43,155 bases of DNA from Coprenecus sp964640305 (GCA_964640305.1 CAZXFF010000015.1:1-43155), one strand, 5' to 3'. Shown: positions 31,171 to 39,930, counted from the stretch's first letter. The notes: generated by a model not told the origin, from the letters alone. Program-made: numbers and translations.

Positions 31171-33105
31171 ATGATAGAAATAAAATTTCCTGACGGCAGC
31201 GTCAGAAGTTATGAAAAGGGTATAACCCCCTACGAGATTGCTATGCAAATCTCACCCAGGCTTGCGGCAGACGTGCTTGCGGCTACCTTCAATGGAAAAA
31301 TCTATGATCTCGACAGGCCCATAGAGACTGACGGGACACTCAAACTGCATAAATGGGAGGATCAGGAAGCTAAATCCACTTTCTGGCATTCTTCTTCACA
31401 CCTCATGGCGGAAGCCCTCGAAGCACTGTATCCCGGAATCAAATTCGGTATCGGGCCCTCCATCGACAGCGGGTTCTACTATGACGTGGATCTCGGCGAC
31501 AGGACCATTACCGATGCCGACCTGAAGAAAATCGAAGACAAGATGATCGAACTTGCCCGCCAGAAGCAGAAATTTGTCCGTCAGGACATTTCCAAGGCGG
31601 AAGCCATGGAAACCTACAAGACAAAAGGCGACGAGTACAAATGCGAACTCATCAGCGATCTGGAGGACGGAACCATCACATTCTACACCAACGGCTCCTT
31701 CACCGACCTCTGCCGCGGTCCCCATCTCCGTGACACATCAGTGATAAAGGCAGTCAAGCTTACCTCGATTGCAGGAGCATACTGGAGAGGTAACGAGAAG
31801 AACAAGATGCTTACCCGTATATACGGAATAACCTTCCCCCAGAAAAAGATGTTGGACGAATACGTGGCCATGATGGAGGAAGCCAAGAAACGCGACCACC
31901 GCAAACTCGGAAAAGAGATGGAACTATTCACCTTCTCTTCCAGGGTGGGAGCAGGCCTGCCTCTTTGGCTGCCCCGCGGAGCTGCTTTGCGCGAACGTCT
32001 GGAAATGTTCCTGAAGAAGGTGCAGAAGTCCTACGGATACCTTCCGGTAATTTCTCCCCATATCGGACAGAAGGAACTGTATGTGACTTCCGGCCACTAT
32101 GCAAAATACGGTGCGGATTCATTCCGTCCCATCACGACCCCGCAGGAGGGCGAAGAGTTCCTGCTGAAGCCTATGAACTGCCCTCACCATTGCGAGATAT
32201 ACAAGAGCAAACCCCGTTCCTACAAGGACCTTCCCCTGCGTCTGGCAGAGTTCGGAACAGTGTACAGATATGAGCAGAGCGGTGAACTGCACGGTCTGAC
32301 CCGTGTACGCGGATTTACACAGGACGACGCCCATATCTTCTGCCGTCCCGACCAGCTGAAGGAAGAGTTCTGCAAGGTAATCGATATCGTGCTCTATATC
32401 TTCAAGACCCTCGACTTCGATGAATACATAGCGCAGGTATCCCTCAGGGACAAGGTCGACAGAAGCAAGTATATCGGAACAGACGAGAATTGGGACAAGG
32501 CCGAGAAAGCCATCATCGAAGCCGCTGAAGAAAAGGGGCTGAAGACCATTGTGGAATACGGAGAAGCAGCGTTCTACGGTCCTAAACTCGACTTCATGGT
32601 AAAGGATGCCATCGGACGCAAATGGCAGCTCGGTACCATTCAGGTAGACTACAACCTGCCCGAGAGATTCGAGCTCGAGTATACCGGAGCGGATGACAAG
32701 AAGCACCGTCCGGTGATGATACACAGGGCACCTTTCGGATCCATGGAAAGGTTCGTGGCAGTGCTCATCGAGCATACCGGAGGCAAGTTCCCCCTGTGGC
32801 TTTCACCCGATCAGGCGGTGATTCTGCCTATCAGCGAAAAATACAACGATTACGCAAAAAAAGTTTGCGAATTACTTAATAATTACGATATTCGCAGCTT
32901 TGTTGACGGGCGTAACGAGACAATTGGAAAGAAAATACGCGAAAACGAACTCCAGAAAGTGCCTTTCATGCTGGTAGTGGGAGAGAAAGAAGCCGAGAGC
33001 GGAAAAGTGGCAGTAAGGCGCCAGGGTGAGGGAGACAAAGGCGTAATGACCCCCGAAGAATTCGTGGAACTGGTCAACGAAGAAGTGAAAAAAGAGATTA
33101 ACTAA
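31171..33105 (+). CDS. thrS: Threonyl-tRNA synthetase
   Basis: Class II synthetase with editing, 644 residues. In order: N-terminal TGS domain (MIEIKFPDGSVRSYEKG), the editing domain with HSSSHLMAEALEALYP (the HxxxH pair) and a later zinc/editing Cys (TDLCRGPHL), motif 1 region, the catalytic core with MNCPHHCEIYKSKPRSYKDL, motif 2 TVYRYEQSGELHGLTRVRGF, and the C-terminal anticodon domain. The start is the ATG at 31171 (MIEIKF); an upstream TTG at 31144 lies in the promoter. It is the first gene of the conserved thrS-infC-rpmI-rplT operon. Confidence 0.98.
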   Translation: MIEIKFPDGSVRSYEKGITPYEIAMQISPRLAADVLAATFNGKIYDLDRPIETDGTLKLHKWEDQEAKSTFWHSSSHLMAEALEALYPGIKFGIGPSIDSGFYYDVDLGDRTITDADLKKIEDKMIELARQKQKFVRQDISKAEAMETYKTKGDEYKCELISDLEDGTITFYTNGSFTDLCRGPHLRDTSVIKAVKLTSIAGAYWRGNEKNKMLTRIYGITFPQKKMLDEYVAMMEEAKKRDHRKLGKEMELFTFSSRVGAGLPLWLPRGAALRERLEMFLKKVQKSYGYLPVISPHIGQKELYVTSGHYAKYGADSFRPITTPQEGEEFLLKPMNCPHHCEIYKSKPRSYKDLPLRLAEFGTVYRYEQSGELHGLTRVRGFTQDDAHIFCRPDQLKEEFCKVIDIVLYIFKTLDFDEYIAQVSLRDKVDRSKYIGTDENWDKAEKAIIEAAEEKGLKTIVEYGEAAFYGPKLDFMVKDAIGRKWQLGTIQVDYNLPERFELEYTGADDKKHRPVMIHRAPFGSMERFVAVLIEHTGGKFPLWLSPDQAVILPISEKYNDYAKKVCELLNNYDIRSFVDGRNETIGKKIRENELQKVPFMLVVGEKEAESGKVAVRRQGEGDKGVMTPEEFVELVNEEVKKEIN

Positions 33106-33112
33106 CAAATTT

Positions 33113-33120
33113 TAGGAGGA
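33113..33120 (+). promoter_or_regulatory. Strong Shine-Dalgarno that sets the infC start
   Basis: TAGGAGGA, 8 nt before ATA 33128. It also contains the in-frame TAG stop that rules out any earlier start. Strong Shine-Dalgarno sites are unusual in this phylum. Confidence 0.85.
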
Positions 33121-33127
33121 TTTAACC

Positions 33128-33760
33128 ATAGCAACACCGATCAAAAAGCATCCTTATACGGGTGCTCCAAGGCCGAATCAGCAGGGAAACAACAACGGCC
33201 AGAATGCTGCAAGACCTGCTGCCAACAATCACCGTTCCACAGAGAAGGACGAAGGTCCCAGAATCAACGGAGAGATTACCGCTCCGAGGGTAAGGCTGGT
33301 CGGTGACAACATTCCTGAACAGGGAATATACCCGATCAGGGATGCTATCAGGATGGCTGAAGAGATGGAACTTGACCTGGTGGAGATATCGGCCAAGGCG
33401 GATCCTCCAGTTTGCAAGATAATCGATTTCCAGAAGTTCCTCTACCAGCAGAAGAAGAAAGCAAAGGAGATGAAATCCAATGCTTCCAAGGTAGTCATCA
33501 AGGAAATCAGGTTCGGGCCCAATACTGACGAGCACGACTTCCAGTTCAAGCTGAAACATGCAGCCAACTTCCTTCAGGAAGGCTCAAAAGTGAAGGCCTA
33601 TGTGTTTTTCAAAGGCCGTTCGATACTTTTTTCAGAACAGGGAGAGAAGCTTCTCCTCAGGTTCGCACTTGAGTTGGATGAATACGGAAAGGCAGAGCAG
33701 ATGCCCAAACTCGAAGGCAAAAGGATGATCATGATGATTGCTCCGAACAAGAAGAAATAA
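33128..33760 (+). CDS. infC: Translation initiation factor IF-3 with an AUA start codon
   Basis: IF-3 binds the 30S subunit and rejects wrong starts. The family body is plain: RINGEITAPRVRLVGDNIPE, LDLVEISAKADPPVCKIIDF, IKEIRFGPNTDEHDFQFKLK. The first ATG in frame (33353) would delete the whole N-terminal domain. Upstream, the frame stays open to a TAG at 33113-33115 and has no ATG, GTG or TTG. The only well-placed initiator is ATA at 33128, 8 nt after a strong AGGAGG (33114-33119), giving a 210-residue protein (residue 2 onward ATPIKKHPYTGAPRPNQQ). Rare AUU-type starts on infC are known to let IF-3 repress its own synthesis; AUA would do the same. A short Asn/Gln-rich lead precedes the IF-3 domain. 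Confidence 0.92.
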   Translation: MATPIKKHPYTGAPRPNQQGNNNGQNAARPAANNHRSTEKDEGPRINGEITAPRVRLVGDNIPEQGIYPIRDAIRMAEEMELDLVEISAKADPPVCKIIDFQKFLYQQKKKAKEMKSNASKVVIKEIRFGPNTDEHDFQFKLKHAANFLQEGSKVKAYVFFKGRSILFSEQGEKLLLRFALELDEYGKAEQMPKLEGKRMIMMIAPNKKK

Positions 33761-33787
33761 CTTTTTAACCAAAAAATATTCAGAACA

Positions 33788-33982
33788 ATGCCAAAGATCA
33801 AAACCAACTCCGGAGCCAAAAAACGCTTTGTGCTTACCGGAACAGGTAAAGTCAAGAGAAGACACGCTTATCACAGCCACATTCTCACTAAAAAGACGAC
33901 GAAGCAGAAACGCAACCTCAACAAGGTAGTCGTAGCTGACGCTTGCGACGCCAAGAGGATCAAGGAAATGATCGTCGCTTAA
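33788..33982 (+). CDS. rpmI: 50S ribosomal protein L35
   Basis: A 64-residue, very basic ribosomal protein with family opening MPKIKTNSGAKKRFVLTGTG and the HILTKKTTKQKRNL block. It lies between infC and rplT in the usual order and is probably controlled with them through the infC start and L20 repression. Confidence 0.97.
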   Translation: MPKIKTNSGAKKRFVLTGTGKVKRRHAYHSHILTKKTTKQKRNLNKVVVADACDAKRIKEMIVA

Positions 33983-34072
33983 GTTTATCAATTATTGTTT
34001 AACTGGATGCACAGCAGAATAAGTCTCTCGTAATGGGGAGGGCGCTGACATCCTTAAAATCAAAAGTGTAGT

Positions 34073-34417
34073 ATGCCAAGATCAGTCAATTCGGTAGCGT
34101 CACGCGCGCGCCGCAAGAAAATTCTCAAACAGACTCGCGGTAACTTCCTCGCAAGGAAGAATGTCTGGACAGTAGCAAAGAATACCTATGAAAAAGGTTT
34201 GGGCTATGCATACCGCGACCGTAAAACCAAGAAACGTAACTTCAGGTCTCTCTGGATCCAGCGTATCAACGCTGCAGCAAGAGAGCACGGAATGAACTAC
34301 TCCCAGTTCATCGGAGCACTTGCAAAGCAGAATGTGGGACTTAACCGCAAAGTGCTTGCAGACCTCGCCATGAACAATCCCCAGGCTTTCGAAGCTATCA
34401 TCAATTCCGTTAAATAA
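34073..34417 (+). CDS. rplT: 50S ribosomal protein L20
   Basis: A 114-residue early assembly protein of the large subunit: MPRSVNSVASRARRKKILKQ at the start, then GFRGRRS-like ARKNVWTVAKNTYEKGLGYA, YRDRKTKKRNFRSLWIQRIN, and the C-terminal NPQAFEAIINSVK. In many bacteria L20 represses its own operon by binding the leader of rpmI. The 90-nt gap before it holds no structure I can defend. Confidence 0.97.
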   Translation: MPRSVNSVASRARRKKILKQTRGNFLARKNVWTVAKNTYEKGLGYAYRDRKTKKRNFRSLWIQRINAAAREHGMNYSQFIGALAKQNVGLNRKVLADLAMNNPQAFEAIINSVK

Positions 34418-34439
34418 ATAAAGTTCATTGAGGAACAGG

Positions 34440-35777
34440 GTGAAAGAGTTGTTTAAAAACAAATGGTTCAAATTCGCTTCCAGGGCATTGCTTTACCTCC
34501 TGTGGGTGATATGGCTCGGGAATTACTGGTGGCTGCTCGGCCTTCCGGTCATTTTCGACATATTCATTACCAAAAAGGTAAAATGGGCCTTCTGGAAAAA
34601 GAATTATGCCCCAGGTGAAAAGCACAATGTCATCCTGGACTGGGTCGATGCGATCATCTTCGCAGTCCTCGTGGTCGTACCGCTCAACATTTTCATCATA
34701 CAGGCATTCCGGATACCGTCATCGTCCATGGAAAGCACGCTGATGACCGGAGACTATCTGTTTGTAAGCAAACTCGCATATGGCCCCAAGCTGCCCTCTC
34801 GGCCGCTCTCGCTGCCCTTTGTCCACAATACCGTATTCGGCCGTAAGTCCTATTCGGACCTGATAAAGAGACCGTATAAGAGGCTTGCCGGATTCGGAGA
34901 CGTGGAGAGGGGAGACAAAGTGGTATTCAACTTCCCCCACGGGGATACAGTACTGGCAGGAGCTCCGGGAGACGATTATTACACACATGTAAGATTCAAC
35001 GGCAAGGAGTATACCGAAAAGATGTTCGGCCCGGTGATTACCAGACCGGTGGACAAGGCTGACAATTATGTCAAGAGATGCGTGGCCGTAGCCGGCGATA
35101 CGCTCTCTATAGTCAACGGGAAGGTAATCGTCAACGGAGTACCGGAGGAACAGTATCCGGGTCTCCAGATGACCTACAGGGTCGTGACCACCGGATCGGC
35201 CATCAATACCAAAATACTCGAGCAGGCCGGAGTGCAGCCTGCGGATGCGTGGTTTGATGCCTCCATCCCCGGTTATTCGGCTATGCCCATGACAGCAGAA
35301 GCAGCTCAAGCCATATCCGAAGTGGCGAATGTGACGGAGTGCCGCATGAACATCGACACATATCCGGCCGCATTTCCCGAAGGCCCCCTGATGATATTCC
35401 CCTTCGACAGTTCCTATCTTTGGACGAGGGACAATTACGGGCCGCTCTACATCCCTGCGAAAGGCGCAACCGTAGAGCTAACCCTTGAAAACCTGCCGGT
35501 CTACCGCAGGATCATAAGTGTCTATGAAGGCCACAGCCTCGAAGTGAAGGACGGCAGCATAATCATAGACGGTGAACCAGCAACGTCCTACACATTCGGC
35601 ATGGACTACTACTTCATGCTCGGGGACAACAGGCACAATTCCCTCGACTCCCGTTAGTGGGGCTTCGTTCCGGAGGACCACATCGTCGGCAAGCCGAGAG
35701 TGGTATGGTTCTCCAAAGACTTGAACAAGCCTTTCCCCCGCAATATCAGGTGGAACCGCATATTCAAGTTTGTATAA
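34440..35777 (+). CDS. lepB: Signal peptidase I with an in-frame amber codon
   Basis: Leader peptidase that removes signal peptides on the outer face of the inner membrane. It has two N-terminal hydrophobic segments, catalytic Ser in IPSSSMESTLMTGDY, catalytic Lys in NYVKRCVAVAGDTLS, and box E GDNRHNSLDSR. The frame then meets TAG at 35655-35657 and continues as WGFVPEDHIVGKP... for 39 more codons to TAA at 35777. Signal peptidases read DSRYWGFVP here, so the amber replaces a conserved Tyr by one base (TAC or TAT to TAG). Without readthrough the product is 405 residues and lacks the last strand. I chose GTG 34440 with GAGG 6 nt upstream; TTG 34428 is the alternative. It follows rplT by 22 nt. 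Sequence error, mutation or suppression cannot be told apart here. Confidence 0.9.
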
Positions 35778-35781
35778 AAAA

Positions 35782-35813
35782 TTTGGAATTTAAAGAAAAA
35801 AAAGGGATATTTG
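35782..35813 (+). promoter_or_regulatory. Promoter for rpmB-rpmG-DUF4295
   Basis: TTTG (35782-35785), a 20-nt spacer, and GATATTTG (35806-35813, one mismatch to TAnnTTTG), 42 nt before the rpmB ATG. Confidence 0.55.
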
Positions 35814-35855
35814 CAGCCCTTTTTAGAATGCAGAAAATATAAAAAATCAAAATAT

Positions 35856-36098
35856 ATGGCAAGAGTTTGTCAAGTTACAGGTAAGAAAAGGGTGATCGGA
35901 AACAATGTTTCCCACTCCAAACGTCGCACAAAACGCGAGTTTGCCCCCAACCTCAGGACAAAACGTTTCTGGTTGGAAGAAGAAAACAGGTTCGTGACCC
36001 TGAAGGTGTCAGCCGCAGGTATGAGGACCATTAACAAGAACGGTCTTGCAGCGACTTTGAAAGCCGCTCAGGAAAAAGGTTTAATCGATATTTACTAA
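35856..36098 (+). CDS. rpmB: 50S ribosomal protein L28
   Basis: An 80-residue ribosomal protein with MARVCQVTGKKRVIGNNVSH at the start and the KRTRREF-like TKREFAPNLRTKRFW block. I start at 35856 because the longer frame from 35811 begins inside the promoter. It is the first of three small genes in the order usual for Bacteroidetes: rpmB, rpmG, DUF4295. Confidence 0.97.
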   Translation: MARVCQVTGKKRVIGNNVSHSKRRTKREFAPNLRTKRFWLEEENRFVTLKVSAAGMRTINKNGLAATLKAAQEKGLIDIY

Positions 36099-36113
36099 CG
36101 GAGGGATACGGCT

Positions 36114-36302
36114 ATGGCAAAGAAAGCAAAAGGCAACAGGGTACAGGTTATCCTCGAATGTACGGAACAGAAAGATAGCGGAGTTCCCGGTATCTCACGT
36201 TACATCACCACCAAGAACAAAAAGAACACAACAGAGCGCCTCGAACGTAAGAAATACAATCCTTACCTTCGCAAGGTGACTGTACACAAAGAAATTAAAT
36301 AG
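36114..36302 (+). CDS. rpmG: 50S ribosomal protein L33
   Basis: A 62-residue protein of the Cys-free L33 type: MAKKAKGNRVQVILECTEQK followed by SRYITTKNKKNTTERLERKK and YNPYLRKVTVHKEIK. It has no CxxC zinc knuckles, so it does not depend on zinc. It stops at TAG, 8 nt before the DUF4295 gene. Confidence 0.97.
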   Translation: MAKKAKGNRVQVILECTEQKDSGVPGISRYITTKNKKNTTERLERKKYNPYLRKVTVHKEIK

Positions 36303-36310
36303 TATAAGTC

Positions 36311-36472
36311 ATGGCAAAGAAAGCGGTTGCAACATTCAGCGGCGACAGAGCTGCTAAGAGAACATTCGTGAAATGTATCAAAATGGAAAAATCCGACCGT
36401 ACAGGTGCATACGTTTTCAAGGAAGACTTTGTGTCAACTGACGGTACAAAAGATTTCTTCAACAAGAAATAA
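36311..36472 (+). CDS. DUF4295 small basic protein
   Basis: A 53-residue product, MAKKAVATFSGDRAAKRTFV at the start and DRTGAYVFKEDFVSTDGTKD further on. It matches the Bacteroidetes DUF4295 family, which regularly follows rpmB-rpmG and is probably ribosome-associated; its exact role is not known. Gene finders with a 60-residue cut-off would miss it. Confidence 0.92.
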   Translation: MAKKAVATFSGDRAAKRTFVKCIKMEKSDRTGAYVFKEDFVSTDGTKDFFNKK

Positions 36473-36481
36473 AGAATATTC

Positions 36482-36556
36482 CTGTCGGTTTTGCCGACAG
36501 CGGTAGAGTATAAGGGGGTGACCAGTTTATATGGTAGCCCCCTTACGTGCTTTTTT
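36482..36556 (+). terminator. Double hairpin terminator after the rpmB cluster
   Basis: The first hairpin is CTGTCGG/CCGACAG (36482-36500). The second is TAAGGGGG/CCCCCTTA (36511-36518 and 36538-36545) with an inner ACCA/TGGT pair, followed by TTTTTT. Confidence 0.85.
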
Positions 36557-36587
36557 GCGGGGTGAATGGAATATTTTACTATCTTTG
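36554..36587 (+). promoter_or_regulatory. Promoter for the surface-polysaccharide gene run
   Basis: TTTG (36554-36557), a 22-nt spacer, and TATCTTTG (36580-36587), 19 nt before the dehydratase ATG. Its -33 element uses the T tract of the preceding terminator. Confidence 0.65.
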
Positions 36588-36606
36588 TACGACCAAACCT
36601 TGAAAG

Positions 36607-38556
36607 ATGGAAGTGAACTTTACCAAGAAGATTATAAAGTATATAGAAGGACATTACATAAGCAGGTTCTGGGTTATGTTGGCGGACATACTGGTTTCAG
36701 TAGTGTCCACATTGTCCGTATATGTATTCGCCAGTTACTTCATGGCGAAAAAAGTGCCTGCCTTTTCCTATTTCGAGCTGGCACTTATTTCAACAGTAGC
36801 ATCGTTTATCGGTTTCTATCTTTTCAAAACCCACAGAGGTATCCTCAGGCATACGACATTCGTGGAAGTGTGGAGGGGCATAATGGCCTCGATTGTAAAA
36901 TGCGTCTTCCTGCTCATCGGAGTGCTTGTCTTCCGTTTTCATATTGAAGTGGGATTTCAGATAGAGTCCCTTCTGGTCATGTTCTTCCTGGACATCATCA
37001 TGACAATATTCCTTTTCATGATGGAGAGGGTCCTGATAAACAATGTATACGGACTTCTCAGAAGCGCTTCGGACAGCAGGGCTGTCAGTAATCCTGTCCG
37101 TAATGTACTGATATACGGGGACGATGATAATGCAGTGGCCACCAAGGTCTTCATCGAGAAGTCCTATTCGATGCGTTACCGCTGCGTAGGTTTCATTGCT
37201 TCCAGGTCGCAGCATTCGAACAGCCTTCTCTGCGGTCTGAAAGTCTATGAACTCAAGGATGAACGTGCATTCAGCAGGGTGTCTTACATGAAGAACGTGA
37301 AGGCCGTGATATTTTCATCGAATATCGATGCCAAGGGAGAGGAGCAGGGACTGATACCGCTGTGTGCCAAGAAGGGGATCATGGTCCTGATCCGTCCTAC
37401 CCTCAGCTCCCTGGATAAGGTCGGTTCGGGAAACCGTGTGCGCGAGATCAAGATCGAGGACCTCCTCGGCAGGGATGAAATCAAGATAAACCTGTTGGAA
37501 ATAAGGTCATTCCTGACAGACAAGACAGTAGTGGTGACAGGCGGGGCAGGCAGTATCGGAGGGGAACTCGCCAGGCTGCTGGTAAACATGCCTATCAGGA
37601 AACTCATTCTTATAGACACGGCGGAGACACCGATGCACGACATGCTTCTCGAGCTCCGTTCCCAGGCGCCAAGAGTGGACAAGAAGTTCATAGTGGCCGA
37701 TGTCAGATCGTTCGAAAGGATAGACAGGCTGTTTGCCAAATACCGTCCGAATGTGGTATTCCATGCGGCAGCCTACAAACATGTACCCATGATGGAGTCC
37801 AACCCTACCGAGGCCGTGTTCGACAATGTATTCGGAACGAAGAATATGGTGGACATTTCCATCAAGTACAATGTGGAGAAGTTCGTGATGATTTCAACGG
37901 ACAAGGCTGTAAATCCGGCGAACGTGATGGGAGCCTCCAAGAGGATCGCCGAAATGTATGTGCAGAGCATGGGCCGTGCGATGGAGGAAGGCAAGCGTCC
38001 TGGAAATACCAAATTCGTCACTACCCGTTTCGGGAATGTGCTGGGGTCAAACGGCTCTGTAATACCTTTGTTCAAGGAACAGATAGCCAAGGGAGGTCCA
38101 GTGACAGTGACTGACCCGAGGATCATCCGCTATTTCATGACCATACCCGAAGCCTGCAGGCTGGTGCTTGAGGCGGCTGCGATGGGGCAGGGGAACGACA
38201 TCTTCGTCTTCGACATGGGAGAGCCGGTGAAGATCGACGACCTGGCCAAAAAGATGATAGCACTCTCCGGGCTCGAATTGGGCAGGGACATAGCGATCGA
38301 GTATGTGGGTCTGCGTCCCGGGGAAAAACTGTATGAAGAGCTGCTGAAAGATGAGGAAAGCACTCTGCCGACAGTCCATGAAAGGATCTTCAGAGCCAAG
38401 GTGAGGGAGTATGACATCGACGATATAGATGTAAAACTGGAAATGCTCAGGAAAGTCGCCATGGAGTTCAAGAAGGACGACACGGTGGCAATGATGAAAC
38501 AGATAGTACCGGAGTTCAAGAGCGAAAACTCCCGCTACGGGCGTCTGGATGCCTGA
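36607..38556 (+). CDS. Membrane nucleotide-sugar dehydratase (FlaA1/CapD/WbpM type)
   Basis: Inner-membrane enzyme that converts UDP-GlcNAc to a 4-keto-6-deoxy sugar, the entry to deoxyamino sugars of O-antigen, capsule or protein glycans. The 649-residue product has about four N-terminal TM helices, a first Rossmann-like domain (NVLIYGDDDNAVATKVFIEK), and the catalytic SDR domain with TGGAGSIGGELARLL, FHAAAYKHVPMMESNP, the NVMGASKRIAEMY active site (Met in place of the usual Tyr, as in this family), and TRFGNVLGSNGSVIPLF. It begins a plus-strand run that ends in rfbAB and a flippase. Confidence 0.94.
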   Translation: MEVNFTKKIIKYIEGHYISRFWVMLADILVSVVSTLSVYVFASYFMAKKVPAFSYFELALISTVASFIGFYLFKTHRGILRHTTFVEVWRGIMASIVKCVFLLIGVLVFRFHIEVGFQIESLLVMFFLDIIMTIFLFMMERVLINNVYGLLRSASDSRAVSNPVRNVLIYGDDDNAVATKVFIEKSYSMRYRCVGFIASRSQHSNSLLCGLKVYELKDERAFSRVSYMKNVKAVIFSSNIDAKGEEQGLIPLCAKKGIMVLIRPTLSSLDKVGSGNRVREIKIEDLLGRDEIKINLLEIRSFLTDKTVVVTGGAGSIGGELARLLVNMPIRKLILIDTAETPMHDMLLELRSQAPRVDKKFIVADVRSFERIDRLFAKYRPNVVFHAAAYKHVPMMESNPTEAVFDNVFGTKNMVDISIKYNVEKFVMISTDKAVNPANVMGASKRIAEMYVQSMGRAMEEGKRPGNTKFVTTRFGNVLGSNGSVIPLFKEQIAKGGPVTVTDPRIIRYFMTIPEACRLVLEAAAMGQGNDIFVFDMGEPVKIDDLAKKMIALSGLELGRDIAIEYVGLRPGEKLYEELLKDEESTLPTVHERIFRAKVREYDIDDIDVKLEMLRKVAMEFKKDDTVAMMKQIVPEFKSENSRYGRLDA

Positions 38557-38655
38557 GTAGCATGAAATTTGCCTGTCTGCGTGTCACGTACAGGCAGGGT
38601 TCCTATTTATATGCCTGCTGGGGCCCACAATGGGACTCAGGAGGCGAAGCTGTAA

Positions 38656-39597
38656 ATGGACCTGATGTTCCGTAAAGGAATCAAATATCTGATTATCATA
38701 TTGTTCTGCCCAGCATTGTGGGCATGTTCACCGTTGACGGCAGAACAGATGCAGGCAGCCGGAGAACTGACTTTCAGGGCAGATACAATAGCCCGTTCCC
38801 CGCAGATACTGCTTACTGAGCTTGCCGGTATAAGGATGGAAAGAGGGATACTGCATGCGGCATCGGTCACATCTCCTAACCTTCATCTTGCAGAACTTGA
38901 TGCAGTGGCTGCCGGTGTCGAGAAGGACCGTACAGACATAAACCAGAGCGGAGTATATGTACAGGTGCTCCAGAGTTACCTCAGGGCATTGAAAAGCCTT
39001 TCCCATGGGGACCGCAGGAATGCGATGGGGGGACAGCTCCGTGGTATAGGGCGGGAAATAGAAGGAATAATAGAGGGTTACAACAGTCTGGATACCGGAT
39101 ACGGGGACATCCCGGAAGGGTATGCAGCTCTGGCCGGACAGGTATCAGGATATATATCGCACACGGTAATGAAATCCGTGCAGGGAAAAATTCTCAAGGA
39201 AACAGTACTGACAGCCGATACTCTGGTCGGTGCTACCTGCGATTCACTCATTTCAATCCTGAAGAGCCGGAGGATGAATGACCTGATAGAAAACGAGCAG
39301 ACAGCGCTGGGATACAATTACCAGTCATTGCTGGCCAGGATGGAAAACGGGGGATTCCCCCCATGTGTGGACCTCGACAGGAAATATGTGGAGCTCAAGC
39401 TTAGGGCAGATCGGATAAGCGATATAAGGAACAGCTGCGTATCCGCACTGAGGTCCCTGAAGAATGCCCATCACAAGCTTGCCGTAAATTATGCTGCAGG
39501 CAAACAGAATCAGCAGGATGCACCGCTTCCTGAGGACATATGGAAGGAAATCGATGAACTCACCGGACTGGCCCGGAAAATAGCTGCATTGCTGTAA
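38656..39597 (+). CDS. Unknown lipoprotein, mostly helical
   Basis: A 313-residue predicted lipoprotein: signal KYLIIILFCPALWAC with Cys as the first mature residue. The mature part is rich in helices with Leu/Ala/Arg periodicity (LLTELAGIRMERGILHAASV; VYVQVLQSYLRALKSLSHGD; SISILKSRRMNDLIE-like segments) and has no TM helix after the signal. I recognise no family. It is followed with one intervening base by a 108-residue coiled-coil gene, so the two work together. It lies in the polysaccharide run but has no visible sugar-binding or enzyme motif. The 99-nt gap before it holds a GCCTGT/ACAGGC hairpin (38571-38595) without a T tract. Confidence 0.75.
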   Translation: MDLMFRKGIKYLIIILFCPALWACSPLTAEQMQAAGELTFRADTIARSPQILLTELAGIRMERGILHAASVTSPNLHLAELDAVAAGVEKDRTDINQSGVYVQVLQSYLRALKSLSHGDRRNAMGGQLRGIGREIEGIIEGYNSLDTGYGDIPEGYAALAGQVSGYISHTVMKSVQGKILKETVLTADTLVGATCDSLISILKSRRMNDLIENEQTALGYNYQSLLARMENGGFPPCVDLDRKYVELKLRADRISDIRNSCVSALRSLKNAHHKLAVNYAAGKQNQQDAPLPEDIWKEIDELTGLARKIAALL

Positions 39598-39598
39598 T

Positions 39599-39925
39599 AT
39601 GACAGAGCAGGAACTGAAAACCTTAAGAGAGGTCAGAAAAGCCATAGCCGAGGCAGACAACCTCAGGGCAGAGGAATCGTTGGAAAAGGCGGAAAGACGG
39701 AAACTCGAAGAGACGGTAGCCGGCCTGCGCAAGGTAGAACGAACCCTGATCAGCGGAATCCAGGACGGGATAAACGATGACCTTGAAGCTGCCACGGAAG
39801 ATCTGCGCAGCCTCTCGGCTGAAATCAGAAGCACAGTGACCCGTCTCAATGCTCCGGCCAGGATCCTGGAGCAGTTCAGGGATGTGCTGCAGATGATAGG
39901 GAATGTATTGAATATGATAAAATAG
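39599..39925 (+). CDS. Unknown small coiled-coil protein
   Basis: A 108-residue acidic protein, highly charged (MTEQELKTLREVRKAIAEAD; LRAEESLEKAERRKLEETVA) with heptad-like Leu/Ile spacing, ending in an amphipathic helix (ILEQFRDVLQMIGNVLNMIK). It has no signal peptide and no family I recognise. Its ATG follows the lipoprotein stop by one base, which implies translational coupling. It ends 5 nt before rfbA. It may form a complex with the lipoprotein, but they seem to lie on opposite sides of the inner membrane unless the tail inserts. Confidence 0.7.
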   Translation: MTEQELKTLREVRKAIAEADNLRAEESLEKAERRKLEETVAGLRKVERTLISGIQDGINDDLEAATEDLRSLSAEIRSTVTRLNAPARILEQFRDVLQMIGNVLNMIK

Positions 39926-39930
39926 ACAAT

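Noticed and set aside
33353..33760. infC starting at the first ATG
   Set aside because: This would remove the conserved N domain, which is plainly encoded upstream after a strong Shine-Dalgarno and the ATA codon.
34440..35777. TAG recoded as an amino acid in this organism
   Set aside because: At least eight genes in the window end in TAG at the right place. Recoding is not general, so only a local event at lepB remains.
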